64,000 bases of DNA, taken from positions 355,435-419,434 of the forward strand of contig JALMLS010000075.1 in NCBI GenBank assembly GCA_038496445.1, read 5' to 3'. Each line of letters opens with the position of its first letter. Position 1 is the first letter of the stretch. The DNA is from Trichosphaerium sp. ATCC 40318. Taxonomy: Eukaryota > Discosea > Flabellinia > Trichosidae. The notes beneath the pieces were generated by a model. It did no database searches. It had not been told where the DNA came from and saw nothing but the letters and a program-made list of their open reading frames with translations. A program made the position numbers and the translations under genes. Positions 10,787 through 21,678 of the stretch are shown one piece after another.

Positions 10787-11529
10787 TAGTAAAAGAAAAC
10801 AAACAAGTACTTGATGTAACTTAAGTTAGGCAAACGATCCCTACAGTACATCAGGCCCAGTAGAAGGGTAATTAGTTTTATCTAAATCATTGATGCCTTT
10901 TTCTTTGCTTCAACATTTATGTCGTACTTACTCACATCTTAGGAATTTACCATTCATAGGACATATCACAATCATGAATTATTTTCCTTCACTTCAAATT
11001 CGCCCTTATTAGCGTTCTGGGTTTGTTTGTAATTATTAACCGCGAGTGAAATACAATTTATTCAAAGTACTGGCACCTTTATTGCTAGTTCCTTTTTTTT
11101 TCTTGTGCATAGTTGACAGTAGAGTTATAGCCAGATACAAAAAAAAAATTCTTAACTTGTGTTGCTATTAAACATCCACTCTAAAATCAAGCCAAGTGTC
11201 TAAACCCACATACACGTGCGATTTGTTTGTTTTGAATTTCAGTATTAAATTTGAAGACGCTTCCTTATTGTTTGCTTCATATTGGAGGCTAATTGTGTAC
11301 TCATAACTGTTAAGGACACTGATCCCCAAATTCGTGTTTTGTTTCTATATTTTATGTAGTTTTATTGTTATTTCAGCGAAATTCTCTTCAGTACATTTCG
11401 TCTGACTAATTCTCGTTTTCGCTTTTTTCACCATAAAAGCGAGTTGCAAACTGTGTTCTCTTCTTAAAAAGGAATCACCACAAGCAAATTCGCGTGGAAG
11501 GAACGTTTTAAACAGTTTAATACAACCAT
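10787..11529. other. Intergenic
   Basis: No supportable gene on either strand. CACGTG at 11214. The region immediately upstream of the F-box/MORN gene has an open frame on the minus strand (11345-11572) without recognisable content. Confidence 0.35.
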
Positions 11530-12309
11530 ATGCCCGAAGGCAGTACAATAACTTCCAACCCGAATAAAACATTAAAAAACGCCATGAGACTATCAGATTT
11601 ACCAGTAGAGCTTCATTTATGCATTTGCGAAACTAGCGCGGAAATCTACAAGCTGTGGCCCATTCTATGCAAGAAAACAGCTACAACTAGTAGGCACGAT
11701 AAACGATTAAACAAACACGGAACCTTTAAATCGTTTAACACCGAAACGGGTCGGGTAGTTAAGCAAGGATCCTTTAAGCATGGCAAAGAAAATGGTGTTT
11801 TTAAAAAATGGTCTGATGACGGACAGCTTGAATGTAAATGTAGATATAAGAAGGGTGTACTTGATGGTACGTTTCGTAAATGGACAGAGGGCGTATTAGC
11901 AGCAGAATTAAAGTACAACAAAGGTGTACTTTCGGGTCGAAAAGAATACGAAGAAGGAAATATTGTCAAGTCCATAAAATACTCCACAGGCAAGGACGGT
12001 GTAAAACGTGGCCTTTACAAAGAATGGTATACAAATGGTAACCAAAAAGCGGAGCATACTCTCGTTAACGGACAGATGGAAGGAATGATAAAGAAGTGGT
12101 ATCCGAACGGACATTTGAGGGTTGTTCATTTTTATAAAGACGCAATGTATTATGGAAAGTTTGAGAGTTGGTATGACAATGGTAACAAGCAGAAAGAAGC
12201 TTATTATAAGAAAGACTTACTAGATGGAGAGTATAAAACATGGTCACGTGATGGTGAGGCCACAGGTGTATACTGGTATAAACGAGGCAAGAAAGTAAGG
12301 GTCGAGTAG
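11530..12309 (+). CDS. F-box-like / MORN-2 repeat protein, intronless
   Basis: A single open frame of 259 codons, or 241 if the second Met at 11584 (MRLSDLPVELHLCICE) is used, which places the F-box-like helix at the very N-terminus as is usual. The rest is a run of about eight repeats of 20-24 residues with the pattern [YF]-x-x-G-x-x-x-G-x-[YF]-K-x-W (for example KKGVLDGTFRKW, NGQMEGMIKKW, KKDLLDGEYKTW). This is the MORN_2/YwqK repeat. F-box plus MORN_2 is a well known architecture in giant DNA viruses (Marseilleviridae and relatives) and rare in cellular genes. The absence of introns in an intron-rich neighbourhood fits acquisition by transfer or retroposition. AATAAA follows about 30 bp after the stop. 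Predicted role: SCF-type substrate adaptor (inference). Confidence 0.8.
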   Translation: MPEGSTITSNPNKTLKNAMRLSDLPVELHLCICETSAEIYKLWPILCKKTATTSRHDKRLNKHGTFKSFNTETGRVVKQGSFKHGKENGVFKKWSDDGQLECKCRYKKGVLDGTFRKWTEGVLAAELKYNKGVLSGRKEYEEGNIVKSIKYSTGKDGVKRGLYKEWYTNGNQKAEHTLVNGQMEGMIKKWYPNGHLRVVHFYKDAMYYGKFESWYDNGNKQKEAYYKKDLLDGEYKTWSRDGEATGVYWYKRGKKVRVE

Positions 12310-12413
12310 CGAAAAAATGATTTCCAAATAATTGTGTTGTAAATAAAACGTTTTAGTATAAGTGTACCAGGTTATTAGTACTACAATCTATACACATACA
12401 TTTACGTCCTGTA

Positions 12414-14443
12414 TCACAAGCCTAGTTCCTTTTCATAAGCTTCAAGTTGTGCCCTAAATCCATGATTTGGATTCACTACAAACAGTTTATTAGTTCAAGG
12501 CTATTGTAGCAAAACTTGACTTTACCGATAGGTCTTCTTGAAACCAAGTGTTCCAACGCTTTTGCTAGTGTCATGTTCTTTATTTTCATCAAGTACGCTG
12601 CAATGCATGAAGCTGAACGAGACACACCCGCTTGACTGTAACACTTTGTTAATAAACCAAGTTTCAACCAGAGCTTGAAATAACGTACCAGTGTACAAGC
12701 ATTGTTCCTTTATTGGATAATACCTTATCCATGAATTCTATCGCTTCTTCAAATCGACATTTAATATCAACATGTGGTAGATCCAATAAATCTGACAGAA
12801 CAGTTGTTATTATGGCTTAGCTTAATACGTACAAAAACTCACCCAGTATTTTGTATGTGAACTCTTCTTTGAATACCACGTGATCTGCGAATTGTGCAGC
12901 GTTTAGTACATGTGTTATACCAAGCCCTTTTAGAGCCTTAATATTAGAGGCAGCATCAAACCCACCCAAGTATAGTCCCTTATCGTTATTAGCATTGAAA
13001 CCAAGCAGAAAAAAATAGTCAAAAGGTATTTATACAAACCTTTAATATCTCATCCGGCATGCTTCGCTTCCAATCATTGAAATGTTTAGACTCAGCAAAT
13101 CCTTCAGGAACATTTACAAATCTATTTCTAGAGCATTTTAACGATTTCAAACGGTTGTATGTCTGTTTTGATAAAGGAGGCAGATGATCAATGATATTAT
13201 CGTCTATGGACACAAGAACCAGACTCTGCATAGTCAATAACCCTTCGTCTATAGATTTAATTTTATTCCTTGATGCTAGAAATGATTCAAGTTCTGATAG
13301 TGTTGTTAAATCTGGTAATTCCTGAATGCCATTCTCGCTACAATAAAATTTAGAAATAAAAAGCGAATACAGTCACTACATTATATTTTAAAAAGCTGAT
13401 ACACCTTGTAGTGTTTAATATTGTGTAAAGTATATCAATAAATTTGATTTCTGTTCGCTTTCAGGAAGGCCTTGGCAGAAAAAAACCAATTAAAGAAAAA
13501 CAATGTTACCTTATATCTATTTGTCTCAAGTGTTTTAGATTAGCCATCCACCCAGGTAAACTCGTAAGATTATTATGAGCTAACATCAAACACCTCAAAT
13601 CAGTGCACTCTTCTAAAGCATCAACAGAACTTATATTGTTTCCTGACGCTTCTAGTTGTGTTAAACTTTGTATTTTTACTAGCTTCGAAAGTTGATTGTT
13701 ACTGACTTTTAACAGAGTCAGGGACGTTAGTCGCCGAAGAGGATCAAGACCTAACTGAAAGTAAGACTACAAGGAAAAGAATAAATCAATACTCTGTATG
13801 TTGTTATCGCCTGCACTCAGCGATCGTAATGACACTGGTAAAGTCTCTGGAAGCTCTTTTAATTTGCAATTATTAACAGCAAGTGCTGTTAAGTGAATTA
13901 CGCTGAAAAATCGGTTATTTGATTTACGTCGTTTTGTGTTTGCATACCCTGAGAAGTCAGGACACGTTCTTAGGTTGTTTCCGCTTAAATGCAACGTTTT
14001 TAACCTTGTTGCATCAGCCAATTTACTGACATCTGTTATATCATTGCTACACAGCGATAACGACGTTAAACTACTCTTGGGTGAGTAGTTTTACAAGTGT
14101 GATTGCTGTTGGTTACCTTTGAAGCGAAAAAATTGATTTTGGCACTTCGGTTAAGTTGTTGGAGTCCAGATTCAACACAGATAGGTTAGTAAACGCGTCA
14201 AGAGGCGGAATCTGGCATATTAAATTTCCAGAAAGGTTAATCTGCTCCCAAACCTACAAAACAGATTAGCTTTAGTTGCAATCATACTTTAGGTACATCT
14301 GCTTTATTTTCGAGTTGTTTTGGCCATTCAGGATAACTTCCATTCGCCAAAGTAAATGCCTTACTCCGCAGTCTGCGTTGTATTTGCATAGCGACGTATT
14401 GATCATCAACTGCCATGTTAACTAGAGTTTTAGGTGTTAACAT
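12414..14443 (-). CDS. Leucine-rich-repeat dual-specificity protein phosphatase
   Basis: The N-terminal half is an LRR array (LKTLHLSGNNLRTCP, ELPETLPVSLRSLSAGDNNI, LKSLKCSRNRFVNVP). The C-terminal half is a complete DSP domain with GGFDAASN, ITHVLNAAQ, the catalytic signature HCQAGVSRSAS (Cys nucleophile, P-loop Arg), and the AYLM...A...RRPIVNPNHGF segment. Introns at GTACGTTATT (between the His and Cys codons of the signature) and at GTAAAGTC restore frame exactly. The protein ends LEAYEKELGL with TGA. LRR plus DSP matches MAP-kinase phosphatases with leucine-rich repeats known from amoebae. The start is taken at MLTPKTLVNM (14443); 14416 is an alternative. It is transcribed divergently from the zinc-ribbon/PX gene with a 76-bp gap. 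Confidence 0.88.
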
Positions 14444-14519
14444 TAAGCGGACGTTGACTTGGCATTTCAAGCAAACATTGGTACACAACTAACCACAGCT
14501 GAATGATTTGACATCCTAC
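14444..14519. promoter_or_regulatory. Short bidirectional promoter region
   Basis: Only 76 bp separate the start codons of the divergently transcribed phosphatase gene (minus) and zinc-ribbon/PX gene (plus), so both core promoters must share it or overlap the coding ends. No TATA box is evident. Confidence 0.5.
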
Positions 14520-17215
14520 ATGACGGAAGAGAACAAATGCAGTAATTGCGAGAGTCTGGGTAGACCATGCACTACTCTACGTCTCAGTTGGTCATTTTGT
14601 CCTAAATGTGGTGTAAAATTACAGCAAACGTACAATTTAGCTCCTTTATACGCCGTTAATACGCTTCCAGCATAGAAGAGGCCGTTCAAAACAATGAACT
14701 AGATGAGCCTCCAAAAAGACGTGCACCAATGCCAAACGCAATGTCTGCGCCTGTTATCGAGCCAACGAAGAGATTGGAGGCTCGCACAAAACCTCGCACG
14801 TTTAACAAATACAAAACAACGCGCAAAACTAACTTTCCTTAGCTCTCATAGCGCAAAAACAAACGTTTCGGGTAGAGTTACCACAAAGTATAGCGTTATT
14901 TTTTGAAAACGCAATGTTCTTACTTCTTATCCAGCATTATCAGAGGGTAGAGTAAAGTCTCCAAAACGCGGAAGGCTAGGCAACAAAGTCATAAAATACG
15001 TTAATCCAAAAAAATGGCGTGCAAAGGGTATACTATAGCTCTCTTAGCGTATAGCATTGTTAAAACCGTTACTGATGCTACTTTAGCGCAACCACAGACG
15101 CAGACGATTCCAGCGTCAGATAAGCCCGTGAAAGGGGTTGAACAATCTCCTAGAGCTAAAGTAATACTCCGAGAACTACCAATGTACGATTGGAGCTCAA
15201 CTTCTAAAACTGCTCTTTATATTATTTTGCGAATATACAGACTATGGAAACAACGTAATTTGGCGTAAAAAGGTGCTTAGAGCATGCACACAAGTCCTCG
15301 TATTTACATTATTGGAACTTTTTTAATCGCACCTAAACTCTTCATTAGTCGCACGGAAACTGCTGTAATACGTACACGTCATCGTTCTTCGTCTGCTAGA
15401 GATCATATGCACTCTATAAAGAGGCAGGAGAGCTTTGAGCTACCTCTACAAAAGCTTAGAAGGTATTGTTTTTTGACACCTAATTTCTTTATTTTGGAAT
15501 ACTTGTTGATTCGTTATCTAGATCTAACTCTTTCAATGATGGAGCTAAGTTATCAGCACGGTCTAATAATGAAGGTCCCCATACGGATAGGTATGTGTTA
15601 GCTGGAATATTGTATTTTTTGTACAGCTTGGCAAGTGTTTACAAACAAATCTTTTAGGCCTAGTCCAGCTTTATCGCGCTTTAAACCAAAGCCTGTTGAA
15701 TGGCGTATTGAACCACCATCTGGCACTGCACCTTCTCTACCACAAGGACCCATATCCTACCAAGTAGCTTCACTATTTGAGCAAATGCGTCTAGCTCTTG
15801 TAAGTGATATTATAGCTCAAAACCAAACTATGCTAATTTCAACCAAAAATTTGACTGTTTTAGGCGCATGATGATGATGCAGAAATAGCAAGGATAAAGA
15901 TACAATTAGAAATAGTTAAAGGAGATATTAGACAGAACGGATTAACTGGATTTGATTCAAAACGTACACTTCAAAACACTTCATTGAAATTTCTTCAAAA
16001 TATGAATTGTCTTCACTTTTATTCGAAGAAAAATATTTAACTAAGTACACCTCATAGAACACGCTATAAACAAAAATTATAGAGGTAATATTAATGTATT
16101 ATCTTCTCTACGTACTGGAGAAGAAGATACAGCAACAGAACAGCCTACAAAAAGTCACACATCACCTAAAATAGCACATACGTTGCTACAGAATACAATG
16201 GTTAATGACTTAAAGTCAAAATCAGATAATGGTACAACAGGCAGCTTGGCCCGTAGTACAGAAATCAAGAGACCTGATAAAGAGGTTCCTAGTATTAATC
16301 CATTATCGAAGAGTGTTGGTGCTAAAAAGCCTTCAATATTACCTCCTAGACCTAGTCTTATGGACTTGAGAAAACCACCTATTTTATCAGGACCACCAAA
16401 TAGGCCTGTGCCAAGTGTTGGTCTTCCTAAACCTTTAAAACCACCTCCTAATCCTCCACCTGGTCGTATGGAGCCTATACTTAAACCTGCAAGAGAAAGA
16501 CAGAATGCAAAGAGTCAGGCCGTGCTTGCATTGCGTGCTAATGTAGTTGGAAGTTCAATTAAACCAGAAACGAATTTTAAAGTACGTATAACCCAAAACA
16601 AAAAAAAGAGAAAGAAATGAGAATTACTTTGTTAGTTAATGCTTGTTTTTGTTTAGGTGTATCATATTCGAGTAAATTTCTGTGATAATTCATGGACTGT
16701 ATATAGAAATTATGGTCAGTTCTTGTTTCTGCATAATAAGGTACAAAACTGTTCGAATTTAAGTTAAGTTTTTGAAATACTTTTCAGTTATTTTTCAAAG
16801 ACTCGCCTGTTGTAGTCTTGAATTAAATCTATATTTTTTAAACATCACAATGGATAACACGCTTAATTCAAACAAAAAATCTCTTTGTGTCGCTCAGATA
16901 TCCCTGTGTTTTCAAAAGAAAGAGTTACTATTAACAAATTTGAAGTGCTTTTATCTCACCTTTGTGTTATAGTTAAAAGGAGCTAATATACTACCGGATA
17001 ATGTGAGTCTTCCTCAAAGACGTTCTATACAGAGTAGTAGTCAACTGAGGATTGGAGACACAAAGGGTTTTGATAAAAAGATGGCAGATTACCTTGACAG
17101 CATAGTTGGTATGTCACGTTTTTCTTTCTGTTCTTTTTGCTAATTGTACCAAGTTCAAAAAGGTTTATGGGAAGCTATCGAATTGAGAAAATTTCTAAAC
17201 ATGCCTGTACGTTAA
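14520..17215 (+). CDS. Zinc-ribbon, proline-rich, PX-domain protein
   Basis: The first exon opens MTEENKCSNC and has a C-x2-C...C-x2-C zinc ribbon (CSNC, then FCPKCG). The next exons are low-complexity and basic, followed by a proline-rich block (KKPSILPPRP, KPPILSGPP, KPPPNPPPG) near 16300-16480. A donor GTACGTATAACC at about 16581 then skips the apparent stop and joins at GTTTAG to VYHIRVNFCDNSW, then VYRNYGQFLFLHNK, which reads as the beta-strands of a PX (phosphoinositide-binding) domain. Later exons, LPQRRSIQSSSQL, FDKKMADYLDSI and LWEAIELRKFLNM, fit the PX C-terminal helices and end TAA at 17215. PX domains bind PI3P on endosomes. The usual RRY motif is RNY here. Exon junctions in the middle (14.9-16.2 kb) are only partly resolved. 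Confidence 0.6.
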
Positions 17216-17477
17216 ACCTTGAAAAAGGGCGTTCGTGGGAATAATCATAAGTAACAACAATGAATTTTAAAATGTACACTAATAATAAAAAATATCAGAC
17301 CAAGAATAAGGTCATAAATTAACACTTAGCTTGCAAAATGTTACTGACAGAAATAGAAAGAAATACTTTTTAGTGATAATGAGAATGTACGATTGAGGAA
17401 AAAAAAACAACAAACTTTTAAGAAGATCTCAAAGCCAACAAGAGAGTTCAAATCAAAAAGTTAATTTTTTGTTGATT

Positions 17478-18975
17478 TCAATACATGCACTCATTCAGAT
17501 CAGGATCAGAGTCGTAGGCATTGAACCTTCCATAACTCTCGCGCATGTTCAGTTCACATACTCCTTTTTCGCAAGCTTCACAAAACTCAGACATGTGAGG
17601 CTTACTTCCATCATTGAGAGGCTTTACGCCAATCCTGCAAAAGACATTATATTTTTGCTGTTTCTCGTTTCTGACGCACCTTCTCCGTGAGCTTCGCTTA
17701 TTTCTCCACATATAGTCAGGATGTACGTATACTTTACAGTCTTTGCAAGCTTGTCTATGTTCCTTTTTACCTTTGCTTGACATCCACCTTTTCAAGCAAC
17801 GTGTGCACTTAAAAAAAGAAAAAGATTGTCTCCCTTTGAACTTCTTTCTTTTAACCCATTTTCCTTTAATGTTTTCGAAAGGAAGAGGAAGAGACTTTCG
17901 TTCACGCCGTTCCTTGTCATTTTCATCACTATCATCGCTGCTTGACATGCCTTCGTCATCACTGCCCGAACTGTTTTCATCGTTAGGCGCACTATAGCGG
18001 TAGCGTGAATAATATGAGCTTCTTTCAGGCATTGGCGTTAGCTTGATGTCGCTTCGCAGTGAATCAATCCTAGAACTTAAACTTGTTGATGTGCCCGATG
18101 TGCAGTCGATAATGGTTCTTCTTGGGTTTTTTGTAGGCAATGGCAACAACACTGTGGTGTCAGGTACGTCGTCACCTGTAAGGTCAATGAAATTTCGTCT
18201 TTTTGTAGGAATAGTCGGTTCTTGTGTGGTCTTTTCTTCTCTGCTAGGAGGTAAACCCATAAACTCTCTGGCGTCATCCAACGTCTTAAACTTCTTAAAC
18301 CTTGCTCCTGCGAATTTATGAACTTGCTTTTGACATTCAGCCCTAAGAAGTAGGTCAGGACAGTCGTAAAATAATCTCAAAACAAAAACCCTCTAAGAAA
18401 AAAGAAGCACGTGCCATGTTCCATAGATACCAGGTTGGAACCCTCTTAATACAGCGTAATATCCAGTCACTGCACAACCTCTCATTACAATAGGCATTTT
18501 ACTCGATGTACCGCTCTGTACCACGTGGGGAGTACGAATTTTTTGGTGTTTATTGAACACCGGAGGAGTGTAAATTTGCTTCATAACTTTAACAGCATTT
18601 CCATTGCGCTGAAGCGCATTTGCATTTGCTAACAACTTCCTCCTTGCCAATGCATTCTTACGGTTCTGTTCAATCTACATAGACGTCTTAGAGAAGAAAG
18701 CCTAATGCTGGAAAAACAAAATAGAACCTTTACTAATTGAGCTGCTGTAAGCGGTTGCTCTTTCGTCTTAAGTCTCTCTAAGGCTGCCTTTCTGTTTTGT
18801 TCTATCTGTAACGCAAGAATTCGTGAATACAATGTTTTCTGTATTTGTATACCAGTGCTAACTGTTCTGGAGTCAAAGGGTCCTCCTCTGGGGCGTTTGC
18901 TGGACTAGAAGCAGAGAGTCGTGCGCGTTTGGCAGGATTTACGCATTCGGTATTACTGAGGGCTTTTCTCTTCAT
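17478..18975 (-). CDS. Tandem RPA-binding motifs + RNase H1 hybrid-binding domain + 3CxxC zinc finger
   Basis: Exons 1-3 encode two copies of a motif: LTPEQLALIEQNRKAALERL and LTAAQLVKIEQNRKNALARR. Each is split by an intron at the same place, and they resemble the RPA32-binding helix of SMARCAL1/TIPIN. Next comes GYYAVLRGFQPGIYGTW...CQKQVHKFAGARFKKF, the RNase H1 N-terminal RNA:DNA hybrid-binding (viroplasmin) fold. A Ser/Asp-rich acidic linker follows, then FFKCTRCLKRW...CKDC...FCEACEKGVC, a 3CxxC-type zinc finger near the C-terminus. The length is about 440 residues and no RNase H catalytic domain is present. The splice within the HBD (around 18380-18415) is uncertain: an 18-nt or a longer intron leaves either an insertion or a phase problem. 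Inferred role: binding R-loops or damaged DNA through RPA. Confidence 0.7.
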
Positions 18976-19459
18976 TGTTGCTGCGTCAGATTGCTTTTAG
19001 TGGGTTAATCAAAGACTCATTCTACAAAAAAATAACCGCTACTTACAATGCTTGTAATCGATAAAACTACGCGTGGTGGTATTCCTGGCGATCTTTAAGG
19101 AAGATCATTAGCTTTAGTCACAAGTTTTAAGGACTCTTCAAAAAAGACTTGTTGTAACGTACTGGTATTCGTTTTAGAAAACGACAAGGTTGTATGCCTT
19201 TTTTTGAAATCACTTTGTTTGTTTTGTCTCTGACAGCCCATTACTTAACCACATAAGTCGCCTTTTTTTTTTTGGTTTGCCATCGAAAAATACCTCCAAG
19301 TTTCCTTTAAGAGTTTGGCTGTGACAAGAATTGAACTCAGACCTTAACCTTTGCTGTAAACAAGCTTCTCTGTTGACAAAAGATCATTTACAATTTTATT
19401 TTGTACAAGGAGAGGTAAAAGAGGTTGATATTCACACGTTCAAAGAAAAGATCACTCAT

Positions 19460-21216
19460 CTAACCACTCACAGCGTAATTCATTTTTACGCTATCAAAAA
19501 ACTTGTGCTCCAAAGCCTCCTCAATACTTAACCTATAACAACAGGTAAGACACAGTTAAGACGAAAGCAGCCACAAAGAAACAAAGCCTTGTACCTAACC
19601 GCTGGATCATATTCAAGTAGTTGCAACAATAGTTGTGGAATATCGTCTATATCTTTAGGAAAAAGTTGTGTAAGGTCAAGAGCATCAACGGCAGGAAATC
19701 TACAAAAAAGTTAGCCCAACAAATCAAAAAAGTAAATGCTCAAAGCTACTCTCATTGCCATTACGTACTTTACGTTTTCTGCCCACTCTGGGTTCAAAGC
19801 CATTAACTGGCTATCATTTGGTGCACCTAGAATGCTTATAATCTGAGCAAGCTGTCCTTGAGCATTTCTACCCTCAAACAAGATTCTACCAGAAACCATC
19901 TCAAAAAGTATACAAGCAGCAGACCACACATCCTTAAAAAAAAGTAACCGTCAGACTAAAACGATCATTGTAGGTACTCACAATTTTAGTTGTATAGTTA
20001 GTGCTACCGAGTATCAATTCAGGCGCTCTAAAAGACCACGTCAATCTCTTTGAACAGCTCAGCTATTTGTAGTACCTGTAGAACCGTGCAACAATATATG
20101 AAGCACTTGGTTCGATATTTGGTTTAAGGATCTTGGCAGCGCCAAAATCTGAAACGTTACTGTTAGATTTTTTGAAACAGAAAGAAGGCGTATTAGTGCG
20201 CACCAACTAATTTTACAAAGTCGTCTTTTCCGACCATAATCTAACAAGATGTTAATGAAACGTACTTCACCTTAACACTAAGAATCAAGACGCACGTTAT
20301 CCGGCTTTAGATCTACAAAAGTGTCAAAAAAAATTCGGTTAAGTCCAAAAAACAACAACTTAAAGTACACTCAATGAGCGACATTTTAAACTGTAATCTT
20401 ACGCAAAATTACGTACCTCGATGACAAATATTGTATCTATGCATATATTGCAAGCCTAGACATATCTACATGATTTTAGAAGTAAACGAGTGTGAATAAA
20501 AAACCAGCCAATAAACCGAGCCATTACCTGATAATATATGTACCGGATACGCTTTAGACGTAGTTTGCCAGTTTTAATAATTTCATATAATGATGAGCCA
20601 TCTACGTATTCCATAACAACGTTCTATTGCATAAGTAAACCACAAGTTTTGCTGTTTGTAGACGTACAAGAAACTTTTCTCCGTTTGTGTTTTCTGTGTA
20701 AAAGGAATCTTTCACTACGCGAAAAACAATTAACCACTACGAGATCTAACAATTGATTGTACATTTGATGATATTCCGATGTGACATCTAAAAGACATAA
20801 ACAATCAGACCAATCAAGTTTAATTTTTTACGCACGTTAGTTAGTATTTCCACCTCACGGCTAATGTATTTGCCGCTTTTCTAGATTTGTAGAGTAAGAA
20901 GTATTGTATATGTAGACATTTTTGATTGTTAACACGTAACTGGTATCCTTTTTATTGCTACAGTGTGTCCCCTACCGTTTGTGCATTTATAAACGCACCC
21001 AAAACTGCCTTTTAATAATGGTTACTGCAAGGTGCAAGTAGTAACAAAAACCGCACCTTGACCTAACACCTCCTTTATTTCATATGATTGATACCGTGCT
21101 GCATGTTTAGAAGCTTTTGGAGGGTTGTCGTTATTTCTTGTATAATGTGTAAGCAACTGAACGCCAGTGAATATACAGTACCTAATAGTAGACCGACGCT
21201 TCTTCTTCCAGCTCAT
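19460..21216 (-). CDS. GSK3-family (shaggy-like) Ser/Thr protein kinase
   Basis: Many small exons join into a kinase: MSWKKKRR start, then YEIKEVLGQGSFGCVYKC (Gly loop; the splice GTGCGG...AAAAG restores GSFGCV), VAIKRI (Lys), VVMEYVDGSSLYEII, HRDLKPDN (catalytic loop, split by an intron after His-Arg), VDFGAAK, SASYIVARFYRAPELILG (activation loop with the Tyr typical of GSK3), IDVWSAACILFEMVSGR, GQLAQIISILGAP, MALNPEW, FPAVDALDLTQLFPKDI, and LLEYDPAVRLSIEEALEHKFFD. The order and the LGAP...NPEW...FPAVD insert are diagnostic of GSK3/CMGC kinases, which phosphorylate primed substrates. TAG stop at 19460. The sequence is diverged from canonical GSK3 but keeps all catalytic residues. Confidence 0.9.
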
Positions 21217-21391
21217 TGCTTATCAAGTGTGAGTATTAAAAAATAAAACAGAGAAAAGAGACTTGTCTACTTGCACGCGTAGACACCAAAATTCGCTTTG
21301 AATTAAAGCCTTTTGGGTTTTAAAAAGGCCGAAACTCACAAATACTTACTTTCATCAGCCCCAGCTCCTTGCACAAACCGATCAACTCCAA

Positions 21392-21601
21392 CTAGCACCC
21401 CGAACGCCACGTAGAGCATTTTGGTTTGCTATGGTTGTTAAATCTATAAAAAAAGTCAACAAATGTAAAATTTGCACAAGTGTTCAGCTCCACGGTTGTT
21501 ACGAACAGTTGTAGCATACTATCTTCGTAAACAAGGCTGATTCTTAATGTAGCTTGCAACTGCACATTGACCGTTTTGAACAATTTTAATTCAAATGACA
21601 T
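21392..21601 (-). CDS. Short hypothetical protein
   Basis: The frame starts at an ATG (MSFELKLFKTVNVQLQATL) and is open for about 70 codons, with one possible 34-nt intron (GTGCAAATT...TATAG) that would give an alternative C-terminus. The alternating hydrophobic pattern suggests a small beta/alpha fold. No family recognised. It sits between the kinase and the FHA-GRF gene, divergent from the latter by about 77 bp. It could be spurious. Confidence 0.3.
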   Translation of the reverse strand: MSFELKLFKTVNVQLQATLRISLVYEDSMLQLFVTTVELNTCANFTFVDFFYRFNNHSKPKCSTWRSGC

Positions 21602-21678
21602 TAAGTGAATGATTGAAACAACTTACATGGCGCTCTCGTCAACGCAAGCACTGTGGAATTAGTGAAAGGGTTTAATAC

